From Streptomyces atratus (lineage in GTDB: Bacteria; Actinomycetota; Actinomycetes; Streptomycetales; Streptomycetaceae): a stretch of DNA of 64,000 bases. Shown here piece by piece: positions 50,901-59,265 of the stretch. Position 1 is the stretch's first letter, and every line of letters begins with the position of its first letter. The stretch spans positions 124,001-188,000 of the forward strand of contig NZ_BMRN01000001.1 in the NCBI RefSeq assembly GCF_014648655.1, in the 5' to 3' direction. The position numbers and the translations under genes were made by a program. The notes beneath the pieces were generated by a model. The model was not told the DNA's origin. It saw nothing but the letters and a program-made list of their open reading frames with translations, and ran no database searches.

Positions 50901-51740
50901 GCCATCGGCATGGTGGAGCGGCCTGAATACAAGCGACGCTGGGCCACCGAGGGTTGGGACGTGTTCCAGGAGCGGGCCCTCAAGTCGTGGTTGCTCGACC
51001 GCATAGAAAACCGCGATCTCTGGTTCCAGGATGGGCAGCCGACCCTCCTCACTCGCACCCAGCTCACCAGCGCCCTCGCTCTCGACGAGGACTTCGTGTC
51101 CGTCGCCGAGCTGTACGCGCCCCGCAAGGAGTTGGCGACCGTCGTCGCCGAACTCCTCGCGGACGAGCATGTGCCGTTCCTCCCCGCCCTCCGCTACAAG
51201 CCTTCCGGCTTGAAGAAGCGCGCCGACTGGGAGCACGTCTGGGAGCTTCAGCGCGAGGAGGACGCAGCCCCGGACGAGCCGGCCAAGCGGAAGATCCGGG
51301 ACGCCATCCCCGTACCGCCGAAGTACACCTCGGCCGACTTCCTCAAGCCGTCCTACTGGCGGGCTCGCGGCAAGCTGGACGTTCCGAAGGAGCGGTTCAT
51401 CTCCTACGCGACGGGCGCATTCTCGGGCGTCCCCGACCTGTTCGGCTGGGCAGGCTGGGATCACCGGGAGCAGGCGCAGGCGCTGACCACGTACTTCACC
51501 AACGATGACGGGCTGTCCTCCGAGGAAATGGTTCCGCTCCTCGCGGGCCTGCTCGAACTTCAGCCCTGGCTCAGCCAGTGGCACAACGAGTTCGACCCGC
51601 TGTACAGCGGTACGCCCGCTGCCTTCTTCGCCGGTTACCGTTCCGCCCAGCAGGGCGAGCACGGACTGACGGACGAAGACCTGCGCGCCTGGCGCCCCGC
51701 CCCGGCCGCCCGTCGCGGTCGGCGCCCGGCAGGCGGCTGA
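47958..51740 (+). CDS. pglX: Pgl/BREX type 2 adenine-specific DNA methyltransferase PglX
   Basis: 1260 residues from a GTG that overlaps the pglW stop (GTGA) and follows GGGGAGAAG. The N6-adenine methyltransferase motif I (DPTCGSGHFVLGAF) is at residues 301-314 and motif IV (NPPY) near 436. In Pgl, PglX marks DNA, and in S. coelicolor it is reported toxic without PglZ. Between about 49270 and 50560 (residues about 437-867, the segment after NPPY where target recognition would lie) GC falls to roughly 45-55% in the lines I counted, against about 70% in flanking lines. No homopolymer run longer than six is seen. Confidence 0.94.
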   Translation: MIDRTALKTDLIKQVKAVEVDLGKQVAEGEKVLKPLRTEYAKTCKAVASPDEAPKWGAWLEGRLAELSADQADAVEAAEAVAGRLRAEYDEARGLGRTAATWNAWLDERVTQVAVAWVLGTVFVRFCEDNRLIPDPYLTGPEQERRDLAEARYAQYVEETEDPTYRGWLLRAFDELGAGQAGKLLFRQDRNPLYQIPLSHDGARALVEFWRERREAQECEGSEDGALLLVHDFTDPLNEDGTEGWDTRFLGDLYQDLSEAARKTYALLQTPEFVEEFILDRTMDPVVREMGGRFNELKMIDPTCGSGHFVLGAFRRLVRLSAERQPGRDRHERVRDALNSVHGVDINPFAVAIARFRLLLAAMAAANVRTLADAGRYDWPIHLAVGDSLIQDRQQELELISLESGKRLVDFAYATEDLDDYPGILDRGRYDVVVGNPPYITVKDKKLNALYRDLYASCGGTYALSVPFAERFFQLARIGGIDGRGYGMVGQITASSFMKREFGIKLVEEYFAHKAELTEVIDTSGAYIPGHGTPTVILVGRRRSGSGRVSTIRTVRSVQGEPWTPENAKDGLVWRAIVDQIDEPDSASRWVSTGDLDRQRYFGHHPWILSDGGLEVVEKLADSNSLRLRSAINPPIGRAVRVGADAAYLRPLRMVNRTPAASKGLRPFMTGEVVRDWQAEPEEAIWFPYAPALAVDDLAYELWPMRRLLEARGTFQGDMSAAGLHWWDYMQYTASAYKTPLSLTFAFVATHNHFALDRGGKVFNRSAPVIKLREGASEEEHLQLVALLNSSTACFWLKQASHNMGSTVDAKGARQSTLPFEDFFQFNGTPMGDFPLPAAYPTTLAPKLDALAQEFAATSPSTATTVEAQAPTANVLREASIKWLSIRAKMIALQEELDWQIYSLYKLHSEDLRAPESEVPEIALGERAFEIVLARRVEKGEASGEWFKRHGSTPITEMPDHWSDAYKAVVQKRIDVIESSRAIGMVERPEYKRRWATEGWDVFQERALKSWLLDRIENRDLWFQDGQPTLLTRTQLTSALALDEDFVSVAELYAPRKELATVVAELLADEHVPFLPALRYKPSGLKKRADWEHVWELQREEDAAPDEPAKRKIRDAIPVPPKYTSADFLKPSYWRARGKLDVPKERFISYATGAFSGVPDLFGWAGWDHREQAQALTTYFTNDDGLSSEEMVPLLAGLLELQPWLSQWHNEFDPLYSGTPAAFFAGYRSAQQGEHGLTDEDLRAWRPAPAARRGRRPAGG

Positions 51741-51757
51741 GGGATCGCGTCCGCGTA

Positions 51758-51797
51758 TACGGCGTACAGGTCAGACCGACATGACCTGTACGTCGTA
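51758..51797. terminator. Bidirectional terminator hairpin between pglX and vapC-like gene
   Basis: A 16-bp stem with one G-T pair (TACGGCGTACAGGTCA against TGACCTGTACGTCGTA) and an 8-base loop overlaps the end of the PIN-domain gene and begins 17 bases after the pglX stop. Confidence 0.75.
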
Positions 51798-52145
51798 CTT
51801 CGGGATCCAGCGGTTCCGGGTGACCAGCACCATCCCTTCGGCCTGCGCCTGCGCGATCAATATCCGGTCGAAGGGATCGGTGTGCACCATCGGCAGTCGG
51901 CCTGCCCGTACCCCGTGTGCGGCCGTGATGGGCAGGCCCCTGAATTGGAGATCACGTACCTGCTCGGCCAGGTCTCCAGGCCCTTCGAACCTGCCGAGGA
52001 ACTGCTTGACGGTGATCTCCCACGGTGAGACCGCGCTGACGTACACAGCAGGTTCGGTGTCCAGTAGTTCCTTGAACGATGGGGACAGTCGCGGCGAGTC
52101 GTCGAGCCACCACATGACCACGCGCGTATCGAGCAGAAGTCGCAT
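51771..52145 (-). CDS. PIN-domain toxin, VapC-like
   Basis: 124 residues (MRLLLDTRVVMWWLDD). PIN-domain acidic residues are present: D6, Glu in SPWEITVK near 43 and Asp in HTDPFDRILIAQA near 91-94. VapC-type toxins are RNases that cleave tRNA or rRNA. The ATG overlaps the antitoxin stop (TGATG). The last codons form half of the terminator hairpin shared with pglX. Confidence 0.88.
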   Translation of the reverse strand: MRLLLDTRVVMWWLDDSPRLSPSFKELLDTEPAVYVSAVSPWEITVKQFLGRFEGPGDLAEQVRDLQFRGLPITAAHGVRAGRLPMVHTDPFDRILIAQAQAEGMVLVTRNRWIPKYDVQVMSV

Positions 52146-52399
52146 CAACGCATCCCAAGCGCGTCAGCCACCGAGGCGGGCGCATCGTCGAAGTTGGCGG
52201 GGATGTGGACACGCCCTCGGAGCGAGCCTCGGCCGGGCCGCTGCACCTTCGGCCGTGCGGGCAGCATCCTCGCCACCGGCTCGCCCGCCCTGCTGATCAC
52301 GACCACATCGCCGCCGACCATCTGCATCAGGGTTCCCGGAAATCGCGGCCTGGCGTGGTGGGCGTAGTGCTGACGGAACCTCTTCCATAGCACCTTCAC
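52145..52399 (-). CDS. Phd/VapB-like antitoxin
   Basis: 84 residues from a GTG that overlaps the stop of the upstream ATPase gene (GTGA). The motif GGDVVVISRAGEPVARMLPA (residues 33-52) is the conserved core of Phd/YefM-type antitoxins. The N-terminal third (KRFRQHYAHHARPRFPG) diverges from the usual DNA-binding half, so autoregulation may be altered. It directly precedes the PIN toxin gene. Confidence 0.78.
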   Translation of the reverse strand: MKVLWKRFRQHYAHHARPRFPGTLMQMVGGDVVVISRAGEPVARMLPARPKVQRPGRGSLRGRVHIPANFDDAPASVADALGMR

Positions 52400-53070
52400 G
52401 ATGAGATCACCGGACTGACCACGGGTTGAACCCGACTCTCGGCAAACTCTGTTGTCCGCACGGTCAGCGGCTCCGCAGCATCCAGACGCAAGGCCGGACC
52501 ACCGTTGTCCAGGACGATGATGACTGCCAGCCCTCCCGATGCGTACCGCTCGCTCCGGACCGCACGGACCGTGCGCCAGGCGCCCCAGGCGCGTACGCAC
52601 TGACCGGGCCGGACGGTTACCGCCGCGATCTCTACCTCTGCGGGCGCGGGATCGATACCGGGTGCCAGCAACTCCGCCCATACGGTCTTCCCGATCCCGG
52701 CCCGGCGTTCGTCCACGCCCCAGCGATGGGCCAGGGCCTCGACGAGCAGGAGTCCGCGCCCGCCTTTGTCCAGCTCACCCGGCCGCTGCACCTCCGGCCG
52801 GCCAGCCCCGGCGTCGCTCACCTCCAGGCGCAACAGTTCGCCCCTCCCCCGGCACTCGATGCGTACGCCCACCAGCCGGTCCCCGGGCACGGGTGCCTGT
52901 AGCGCATTGGTCACCAGCTCCGAGAACACCAACTCGCCGTCTTCTGCGGCTGCTCGACCAGCGCGCCACTCCCCGAGCTTGGCTCGCAGCGCTGCTCGCG
53001 CCCTGGGCACGCTACTGCGGCAGCGAGTCAGCCGGAAGCTGACTTCGCGGAAGTCGGAATGCTCTGCCAT
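52396..53070 (-). CDS. RsbW-like ATP-binding protein with C-terminal extension
   Basis: 224 residues from an ATG with AAGGAG upstream. Residues 1-140 form a HATPase domain of the anti-sigma-factor kinase type (FSELVTNALQAP as N-box, VSDAGAGRPEVQ as G1-box, GGRGLLLVEALAHRWGV as G2-box). The last 80 residues form a small beta-rich domain seen in Streptomyces proteins of this kind. Such ATPases accompany XRE-DUF5753 and DUF397 genes in whiJ/abaA-like clusters, and those genes lie divergent, 186 bases away. It is unusual in being translationally coupled to a toxin-antitoxin pair. Confidence 0.85.
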   Translation of the reverse strand: MAEHSDFREVSFRLTRCRSSVPRARAALRAKLGEWRAGRAAAEDGELVFSELVTNALQAPVPGDRLVGVRIECRGRGELLRLEVSDAGAGRPEVQRPGELDKGGRGLLLVEALAHRWGVDERRAGIGKTVWAELLAPGIDPAPAEVEIAAVTVRPGQCVRAWGAWRTVRAVRSERYASGGLAVIIVLDNGGPALRLDAAEPLTVRTTEFAESRVQPVVSPVISS

Positions 53071-53256
53071 GACGCTCCTTGAAGGTCGGCGTGTTGAAGC
53101 AAGTGGCTGACCAGAACGTGCTGTTGGTCGGCTCGCCACTCACAGCGTGCCCGTACACTTCGTACTCGCGCAACGTTGAATGGATTCCCATCGCTCAATT
53201 CACTCGTTCGTGCATCCGGGGCGCGATAGCCCTCTGCGACTGGTAAGGAGTGACGT

Positions 53257-54129
53257 ATGCCATCCGTGAAACCATCCACCGTCCTGGGCCGCCAACTCGG
53301 CGACGAACTACGCCGCTTCCGCGAGAAAGCAGGTCTCTCCACCGCCGAGGCAGCCGAGGTTCTCGACTGCACCAAGGGCAAGATCAGTCGCATCGAGAAC
53401 GGTCATGTCCCTGTCCGCACACCGGATCTGGTCGCCCTGATACATGCGTATGACGTGTCGGACCCGGAGGCTCGCGACCGCCTTGCGTCGCTTGCCCGCA
53501 CAGCCAACCGTCGCCGCCGTGAAGGCTGGTGGCACCAGTACGGTTCGGTACTCGCTGACACGTATCGCGACTACAACGAGATGGAGACGATCTGCGACAG
53601 CATCAAGACGTTCCAGGTGCAGCTAATCCCCGGACTCCTCCAGACGCCGGAGTACGGAAGGGCCGTAACCGTCGCATCCCGCGCTTGGCAAACCGCAGAG
53701 GAGATCGACCGGTTCGTACAGGTGCGACTGGCCCGGCAGGAACGTCTGGCTGGCGATGATCCTTTGGAACTCTGGGCCGTGCTTGCGGAGGGAGTGCTCC
53801 ACCAGCAGGTCGGAGGACAGACCGTTATGCACGACCAATTGGAGCACGTGGCCAACCTCGCTGAGCAACCCAACATCACTGTTCAGGTACTGCCGTTCTC
53901 CCGTGGAGCGCACCCAGGTATGTTCGGTCCGTACCTGCTGCTGAGCTTTCCGCGGGTGTCAGCGCTCGATCTCGTACTGACGGAGACTCCAACCGGCAAC
54001 ATCTGGATGGAACGGGAGTCCGAGGTCGCTCAATACCGCGATCTCTTCGACGACGCTCGTACCTCTGCGTTGCCGCCAACGGAATCACTCAGCCTGATCC
54101 GACGCATCGCCAAGGAGCACAGACCATGA
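53257..54129 (+). CDS. XRE-family regulator with DUF5753 domain
   Basis: 290 residues; ATG with AAGGAG upstream. An N-terminal helix-turn-helix (LRRFREKAGLSTAEAAEVLD, then GKISRIENG, residues 12-50) is followed by DUF5753 (about 100-285). This is the WhiJ-like regulator type, abundant in Streptomyces and often paired with a small DUF397 protein that overlaps by ATGA, as here. Base composition is somewhat less GC-rich than the pgl genes. It may control the neighbouring genes; unproven. Confidence 0.93.
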   Translation: MPSVKPSTVLGRQLGDELRRFREKAGLSTAEAAEVLDCTKGKISRIENGHVPVRTPDLVALIHAYDVSDPEARDRLASLARTANRRRREGWWHQYGSVLADTYRDYNEMETICDSIKTFQVQLIPGLLQTPEYGRAVTVASRAWQTAEEIDRFVQVRLARQERLAGDDPLELWAVLAEGVLHQQVGGQTVMHDQLEHVANLAEQPNITVQVLPFSRGAHPGMFGPYLLLSFPRVSALDLVLTETPTGNIWMERESEVAQYRDLFDDARTSALPPTESLSLIRRIAKEHRP

Positions 54130-54329
54130 CCCAGGACCGCCTCACCCTGCCCGACCTTGCGGGAACTGCCTGGCGCGTCAGCAGCTTCAGCGGAGGGCAG
54201 GGGGAGTGCGTCGAGGTAGGCCACAACATCCCCCACCTCGTCCCCGTCCGCGACAGCAAGCGCCCCACCGGCCCTGTGATCGCCTTCAGTCCCGACGCCT
54301 GGCACACGTTCATCAGCGATCTGGGCTGA
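54126..54329 (+). CDS. DUF397 protein
   Basis: 67 residues, the whole of one DUF397 domain (WRVSSFSGGQGECVEVGHN ... VRDSKRPTGPVIAFSPDAW). It starts within the stop of the XRE gene (ATGA) with AAGGAG upstream. DUF397 proteins are the small partners of WhiJ-like regulators and are thought to modulate DNA binding by them. Confidence 0.92.
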   Translation: MTQDRLTLPDLAGTAWRVSSFSGGQGECVEVGHNIPHLVPVRDSKRPTGPVIAFSPDAWHTFISDLG

Positions 54330-54462
54330 ATCAACCGCACTGAGGGGCAGGCGCCCCTGGTCCCCCCTGGACAGGGCCGCCCCACGACGCACCCGCGGCC
54401 CCGCCCCGGTCCCCCGTGCCACCCAGTAGCACACCGCGCCACAACCCGCGTACCGTGGCCCC

Positions 54463-54732
54463 ATGAGCGCTCAGCCAGAGATCACCCAGCGCGATCTCCG
54501 TAACCGGTCCAAAGAGATCATGGACGCCGTCCAGGGCGGGCAGTCGTTCACCGTGACCCGGGACGGGCACCAGATCGGTGAGCTGATTCCGTTGCGGCGA
54601 CGCCGGAGGTTCGTCCCGCGCGAGGAGTTCGCCGGCATGTCCCGTACCGCTCCGGATATCTCGCTGGACGCCTTCCGTGCCGATCAGGACCGTACGGCCG
54701 AGCAGGGAACGGACGACCCCTATGCCCGCTGA
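54463..54732 (+). CDS. Phd/YefM-type antitoxin
   Basis: 89 residues. The N-terminal half has the Phd pattern (ITQRDLRNRSKEIMDAVQGG then FTVTRDGHQIGELIPL). The C-terminal half is acidic and would wrap the toxin. It overlaps the following PIN-domain gene by 11 bases. Confidence 0.9.
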   Translation: MSAQPEITQRDLRNRSKEIMDAVQGGQSFTVTRDGHQIGELIPLRRRRRFVPREEFAGMSRTAPDISLDAFRADQDRTAEQGTDDPYAR

Positions 54733-55207
54733 GCCCGGCATGACGCCGTCGCCCGTCGCGTTCCGGCAGGGGCTGCTCGACACCAACATCATGATCCTTC
54801 GCAGGTGGATCGACCCTGCCGAGCTGCCCGCCGAGATGGCGATCAGCTCCATCACCCTGGCCGAGCTCTCCGCCGGGCCGCACGAGGTCCGGCGGAACGA
54901 GGAGCAGTCCGACTACGACGAGCACGCCGAGCGGGCCAGGAGGCTCGATGTGCTCCAGCGGGCGGAGAACGAATTCGATCCCATCCCGTTCGGTGTGGAA
55001 GCCGCCCGTATCTACGGCAGGGTCTGCGCCGCCGTGATCGGCATGGGCCGCAAGCCGAGGCGTCGCATCGCGGATCTGATGATCGCGGCTGTCGCCGTCG
55101 CCGAGGAGCTTCCCCTGTTCACCACCAACCCGGACGACTTCAAGGGGCTGGACGGTCTCCTCACCGTGGTACCGGTCACGCGACCCAAGATTCTCCACGA
55201 TCGGTGA
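54722..55207 (+). CDS. PIN-domain toxin, VapC-like (second)
   Basis: 161 residues from the ATG at 54722 (an ATG 18 bases later is possible). PIN residues: Asp in LLDTNIMI near 20, Glu in SITLAELS near 47, and Asp in RRIADLMIAA and TNPDDF. This is a predicted RNase toxin, co-transcribed with its antitoxin. It ends 115 bases before pglY and on the same strand, so transcription may continue into pglY. Confidence 0.9.
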   Translation: MPAEPGMTPSPVAFRQGLLDTNIMILRRWIDPAELPAEMAISSITLAELSAGPHEVRRNEEQSDYDEHAERARRLDVLQRAENEFDPIPFGVEAARIYGRVCAAVIGMGRKPRRRIADLMIAAVAVAEELPLFTTNPDDFKGLDGLLTVVPVTRPKILHDR

Positions 55208-55322
55208 CGCGACAGCGATAGCGCCCAGCCGGGCGGGAGGCTCGCGAAAGCCGCCTCTGACCAGTCCCTCGTACCATGCATGTCCGAGGGAAAGACGGAA
55301 TGGAACGGAAGCAGTAGACCTC

Positions 55323-58300
55323 ATGGCCCCCAACGCGTCCCAAGCCCCTCTCCTCCGCGACGTCATCGACATCAAGACGTCGATCTCCACCTCCGACTTT
55401 GTTCTGAAGCTCGCCGAGGCGGTCAGCGAGGAGGGCACGGCCCTCGCACTGCGGGACTACGTCGTGACCGAGCGGCTGCTGGAGAACTTCGACGAGGCGC
55501 TCGGCCTGATCAAGGCGGCGCTCGACGGGCACACCTCGAAGGCCGCGTATCTGCACGGTTCGTTCGGTTCCGGTAAGTCGCACTTCATGGCTGTGCTGCA
55601 CGCCCTCCTGCGTGGGGACCCGTCGGCGCGGGCCCGCGCCGACTTCGATTCCGTGCTCGGCAAGCACGAGTGGCTGGATGGTGAGCGCAAGAAGTTCCTG
55701 CTGGTGCCGTACCACATGCTCGGGGCGAAGTCCCTGGAGCAGCGGGTGCTCGGCGGGTACGTCAGTCATGTCAAGGCGCTGCACTCGGACGCGCCGACGC
55801 CGCAGGTGTACCGGACCGACTCCCTCTTCGAGGACATCCGCTCGCACCGGCAGCGGATGGGCGACGAGAAGTTCATCGAAGGACTCGCGGGTGCGGACAC
55901 GGGCACCGCTTCCCCGGATTACGAGGACGGTGACGACGACTGGGGCGAGCCGTTCGCCTGGACGTCGGAGCTGCTTTCCAAGGCGCTCGCCGCCGAGGAG
56001 CTGGACGGCGGCGAGGTCAATCTGGACCTGGTCAATCCGAGTACGCCGGCCGAGCTGCGGGCCAAGCTGGTGCATGACGCGAGTGCCACCTGGTTCCCCG
56101 GGTTTGCCCGCAACGCAGCCGAGGACGAACACGGTTTCATCTCGCTGGACGCCGGTCTCGCGGTGATCGCCGAACATGCGAAGTCGCTCGGCTACCACGG
56201 GCTGATCCTCTTCATGGACGAGCTGATCCTGTGGCTCGCCAACCGTGTCCACGACCAGAAGTTCGTCTCCCGTGAAGCGGACAAGATCACGAACTTCGTG
56301 GAGGGCGCCGACTCACGGCGGGCCGTCCCGATCGTGTCGTTCATCGCGCGCCAGCGCGACCTGCGCGAGCTGGTCGGTGAGGAGATCTCCGGCGCCGCCG
56401 AGGCCGCCATCCAGGACAGCCTCCGGCTCGCCTCCGGCCGCTTCGACACGATCACCCTGGAGGACCGCAACCTTCCCCAGATCGCCCACGCCCGGCTCCT
56501 CAAGCCGAAGGACGCCGAAGCCGCCGCCAAGCTGGATGCCGCCTTCGCCAAGGTCAAGCGGGTCGGGCCACAGGTGTGGGACGTACTGCTGGGGTCGGAC
56601 GAGGGGACGACCGGGGCGGACGAGGAGTCGTTCCGGCTGACGTATCCGTTCACGCCCGCGTTCATGGACACTCTGGTCCACATCTCCTCCGCGCTCCAGC
56701 GTTCCCGTACCGGTCTGAAGCTCATGGGCCAGCTGCTGGCCGACCATCGGGACGACGCGACGCTGGAGAATCTGATCCCGCTCGGCGATCTGTACCCGGT
56801 GATCGCGGACGGTGGCGACAAGCCGTTCGTGGACAGTCTGAAGGTGGAGTTCCAGGCCGCGGACAAGCTGTACCGCGCCAAGCTGCGGCCGCACCTCCTG
56901 GCCACGTACGAGATCACCGAGGAGGACATCGAGCGCTACCGGCACCGGCGCGAATCGGTCACCGATCCGCAGCTCGCCAACCGGTGCAAGGGCTTCATCG
57001 GTGACGACCGGCTCATGTGCACCCTGCTGCTGTCCGCCCTTGCGCCGAGTGTGCCCGCCCTGCGGGACCTCACGATCCGGCGGCTCGGCGCGCTCAACCA
57101 CGGTTCGGTGCTGTCGCCGATTCCCGGCGCCGAGGTCGGCGTCATCAAGGCGAAGGTCGACGAGTGGGCGTCGCGCTTCGCCGAGATCAAGGCGACCGGC
57201 ACCGGTACCAACGCCGGTGTACGGCTCGAACTGGCCGGGGTGGACGTCGACTCCGTGATCGCCAACGCCGAAGTCAACAACAGCCGGCCCAACCGCCGTG
57301 CCCTCGCCAAACGGCTGCTCGCCGAGGAGCTGGGGCTGTCGCTCCAGGAGCGGCTGGTCGCGGACGAGCTGCCGCTCGTCTGGCGCGGGTCGAACCGGAC
57401 GGTGGAAGTCGTCTTCGGCAATGTCGCCGACCCCGACGAGCTGCCCGACCACGAGTTCTCCCCCAGCCAGGACGGGCTGTGGCGCCTGGTCATCGACCTG
57501 CCCTACGACGAGGGCGAGTACGGGCCGATCGAGGACGCCAACCGCATGCGTGAACTGCGCGCGCTGCCCGGTGTCCACCCCCGTACCGTCGCCTGGATTC
57601 CGACGCATCTGTCGGCCGCCCGGTTCAAGGACTTCCAGCGGCTGGTCGTCATCGACTACACGCTGGCCGACCAGCGGCGCTTCGACACGATGTACGCGCG
57701 GCATCTCAACGCCGACAACCGGGCCCGTGCCAAGGTGCTGCTCGAAGGGCAGCGCGAGGCGCTCAAGAAGACGGTGAAGGCCGCGTTCAAGCAGGCGTAC
57801 GGCTGCGCGGAGAAGAAGCCGACCGATGTCGACGTGTCGTTCGAGGACCACTTCGAGCCGCTGCCGAACGTTGCCGAGCTGCGGGTGTCCGTCGGGATGA
57901 CCGTGCACGCGGCGGTCCGGCACATCGCGGACAAGCTGCTGACGCACCAGTTCCCCGCCCATCCCGACCTGGACCCGCAGAACACCGGTACCGCCGTCCG
58001 GCCGGCCGATGCCCGTACCGTCTTCGGACACATCAGGGCAGCCGCGGAAGCCGGTGACCGGCAGGCAGAGATCCCGGCCAAGGACCGTGCGGTGATGCAG
58101 CGTGTCGCGGCTCCGCTCGGACTCGGCCGGCAGAAGGAGGCGTACTTCCGGCTGTCGGGCCGCTGGGTGGACCACTTCGGGCTCCAGGCACGCAACGAGG
58201 GCGGGCCGGGTGACCTCAGCGTCGTCCAGCTCACCGAGTGGCTGGACCGGCCCGAGCCGATGGGGCTCGACCCCTTCCTCGCCAACCTGGTCATCGCGTC

Positions 58301-59255
58301 CTACGCGGAGATGGACGACCGGGTGTGGGTGCAGGGCGGGGCGCTGCTGGACCCGGCGCCCGAGCCGTCGGCCGTCAAGCCTCAGTACGCGCTGCGCTCG
58401 CAGCCGCTGCCGGACGAGGAGGTCTGGGAAGAGGCGGGGAAGCGGTTCTGGGACATCTTCGGCGAACGGCCGCCGACGCTGCGCCGCGGCAGGATGGTCG
58501 GCCAGTTCGCGCGGCAGATCAGCCGCCAGGCCCATGCCTACCAGCCGCGCGCAGCCGATCTCGTGCAGGAACTGGAGAGGCGCTCCGTCGTACTCGGTCT
58601 CGACGGGGCGGACGAAACGGGCAGGCTCGCGATCGCCCGGCGCTCGCGCGATCTGCTCGATGAACTGGTCGGACTGGACAGCGGCGCGGCAAGCGGTTCG
58701 GCCGGTGCCAAGCAGATCATCACCGCCTTCGCGTCGTTCGACCTCGGCGAGGTGTCGGCCGGGCGGTACGGCGCTTCGATCAAGCAGGCCGAAATTGTCA
58801 CCACCGCGCTGGTCGGAGCGGCATGGGACATGTTCAAGCTCGCCCCGAAGTACGGTGCCCAGGGCCGGGCGGTGCTGGAGGAGCTGCGTGGAGCCGCGCA
58901 GGCCGATCAGCGCACCACCAAGCTGGAGGACGCGCTCCAGAACGCGCGGGTCTCGATCGTGGCCGTGATCGACCGGAGCGACACGGAGAGCGTTCCGCCG
59001 GTGGCGCCCACACCTGCCACCGCGCCCACGTACAACAACCCGGCCGGCACGCCCAACGACGTCGATCTGAACACCGAGACCAGCCGGCCCCCCGTGCCGA
59101 CCACTCATCCGGCCACGGGCCGCGCCCCGAGGCGTTCGGGCGGTGGCCGGACGACAGCTGCGCGGGCGATCGCCGAACTCCAGGCCGAACTGGCCGGACT
59201 GTCGGCGGCGGAGCCCGACGCGACGATCGAAATCAGCTGGCGAGTCGTGGAATGA
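55323..59255 (+). CDS. pglY: Pgl/BREX type 2 ATPase PglY
   Basis: 1310 residues. Walker [10 protein letters not shown] lies at residues 79-87 and a Walker B-like [15 protein letters not shown] near 293. The rest of the large protein has no other motif I can name, apart from a Pro/Thr-rich linker near 1225-1270 and a helical C-terminal end. PglY (BrxC/PglY family) is the ATPase essential to Pgl/BREX. The ATG at 55323 is preceded only by a weak purine stretch. It ends ten bases before the pglZ start. Confidence 0.94.
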   Translation: MAPNASQAPLLRDVIDIKTSISTSDFVLKLAEAVSEEGTALALRDYVVTERLLENFDEALGLIKAALDGHTSKAAYLHGSFGSGKSHFMAVLHALLRGDPSARARADFDSVLGKHEWLDGERKKFLLVPYHMLGAKSLEQRVLGGYVSHVKALHSDAPTPQVYRTDSLFEDIRSHRQRMGDEKFIEGLAGADTGTASPDYEDGDDDWGEPFAWTSELLSKALAAEELDGGEVNLDLVNPSTPAELRAKLVHDASATWFPGFARNAAEDEHGFISLDAGLAVIAEHAKSLGYHGLILFMDELILWLANRVHDQKFVSREADKITNFVEGADSRRAVPIVSFIARQRDLRELVGEEISGAAEAAIQDSLRLASGRFDTITLEDRNLPQIAHARLLKPKDAEAAAKLDAAFAKVKRVGPQVWDVLLGSDEGTTGADEESFRLTYPFTPAFMDTLVHISSALQRSRTGLKLMGQLLADHRDDATLENLIPLGDLYPVIADGGDKPFVDSLKVEFQAADKLYRAKLRPHLLATYEITEEDIERYRHRRESVTDPQLANRCKGFIGDDRLMCTLLLSALAPSVPALRDLTIRRLGALNHGSVLSPIPGAEVGVIKAKVDEWASRFAEIKATGTGTNAGVRLELAGVDVDSVIANAEVNNSRPNRRALAKRLLAEELGLSLQERLVADELPLVWRGSNRTVEVVFGNVADPDELPDHEFSPSQDGLWRLVIDLPYDEGEYGPIEDANRMRELRALPGVHPRTVAWIPTHLSAARFKDFQRLVVIDYTLADQRRFDTMYARHLNADNRARAKVLLEGQREALKKTVKAAFKQAYGCAEKKPTDVDVSFEDHFEPLPNVAELRVSVGMTVHAAVRHIADKLLTHQFPAHPDLDPQNTGTAVRPADARTVFGHIRAAAEAGDRQAEIPAKDRAVMQRVAAPLGLGRQKEAYFRLSGRWVDHFGLQARNEGGPGDLSVVQLTEWLDRPEPMGLDPFLANLVIASYAEMDDRVWVQGGALLDPAPEPSAVKPQYALRSQPLPDEEVWEEAGKRFWDIFGERPPTLRRGRMVGQFARQISRQAHAYQPRAADLVQELERRSVVLGLDGADETGRLAIARRSRDLLDELVGLDSGAASGSAGAKQIITAFASFDLGEVSAGRYGASIKQAEIVTTALVGAAWDMFKLAPKYGAQGRAVLEELRGAAQADQRTTKLEDALQNARVSIVAVIDRSDTESVPPVAPTPATAPTYNNPAGTPNDVDLNTETSRPPVPTTHPATGRAPRRSGGGRTTAARAIAELQAELAGLSAAEPDATIEISWRVVE

Positions 59256-59265
59256 GGCGCGTGAA

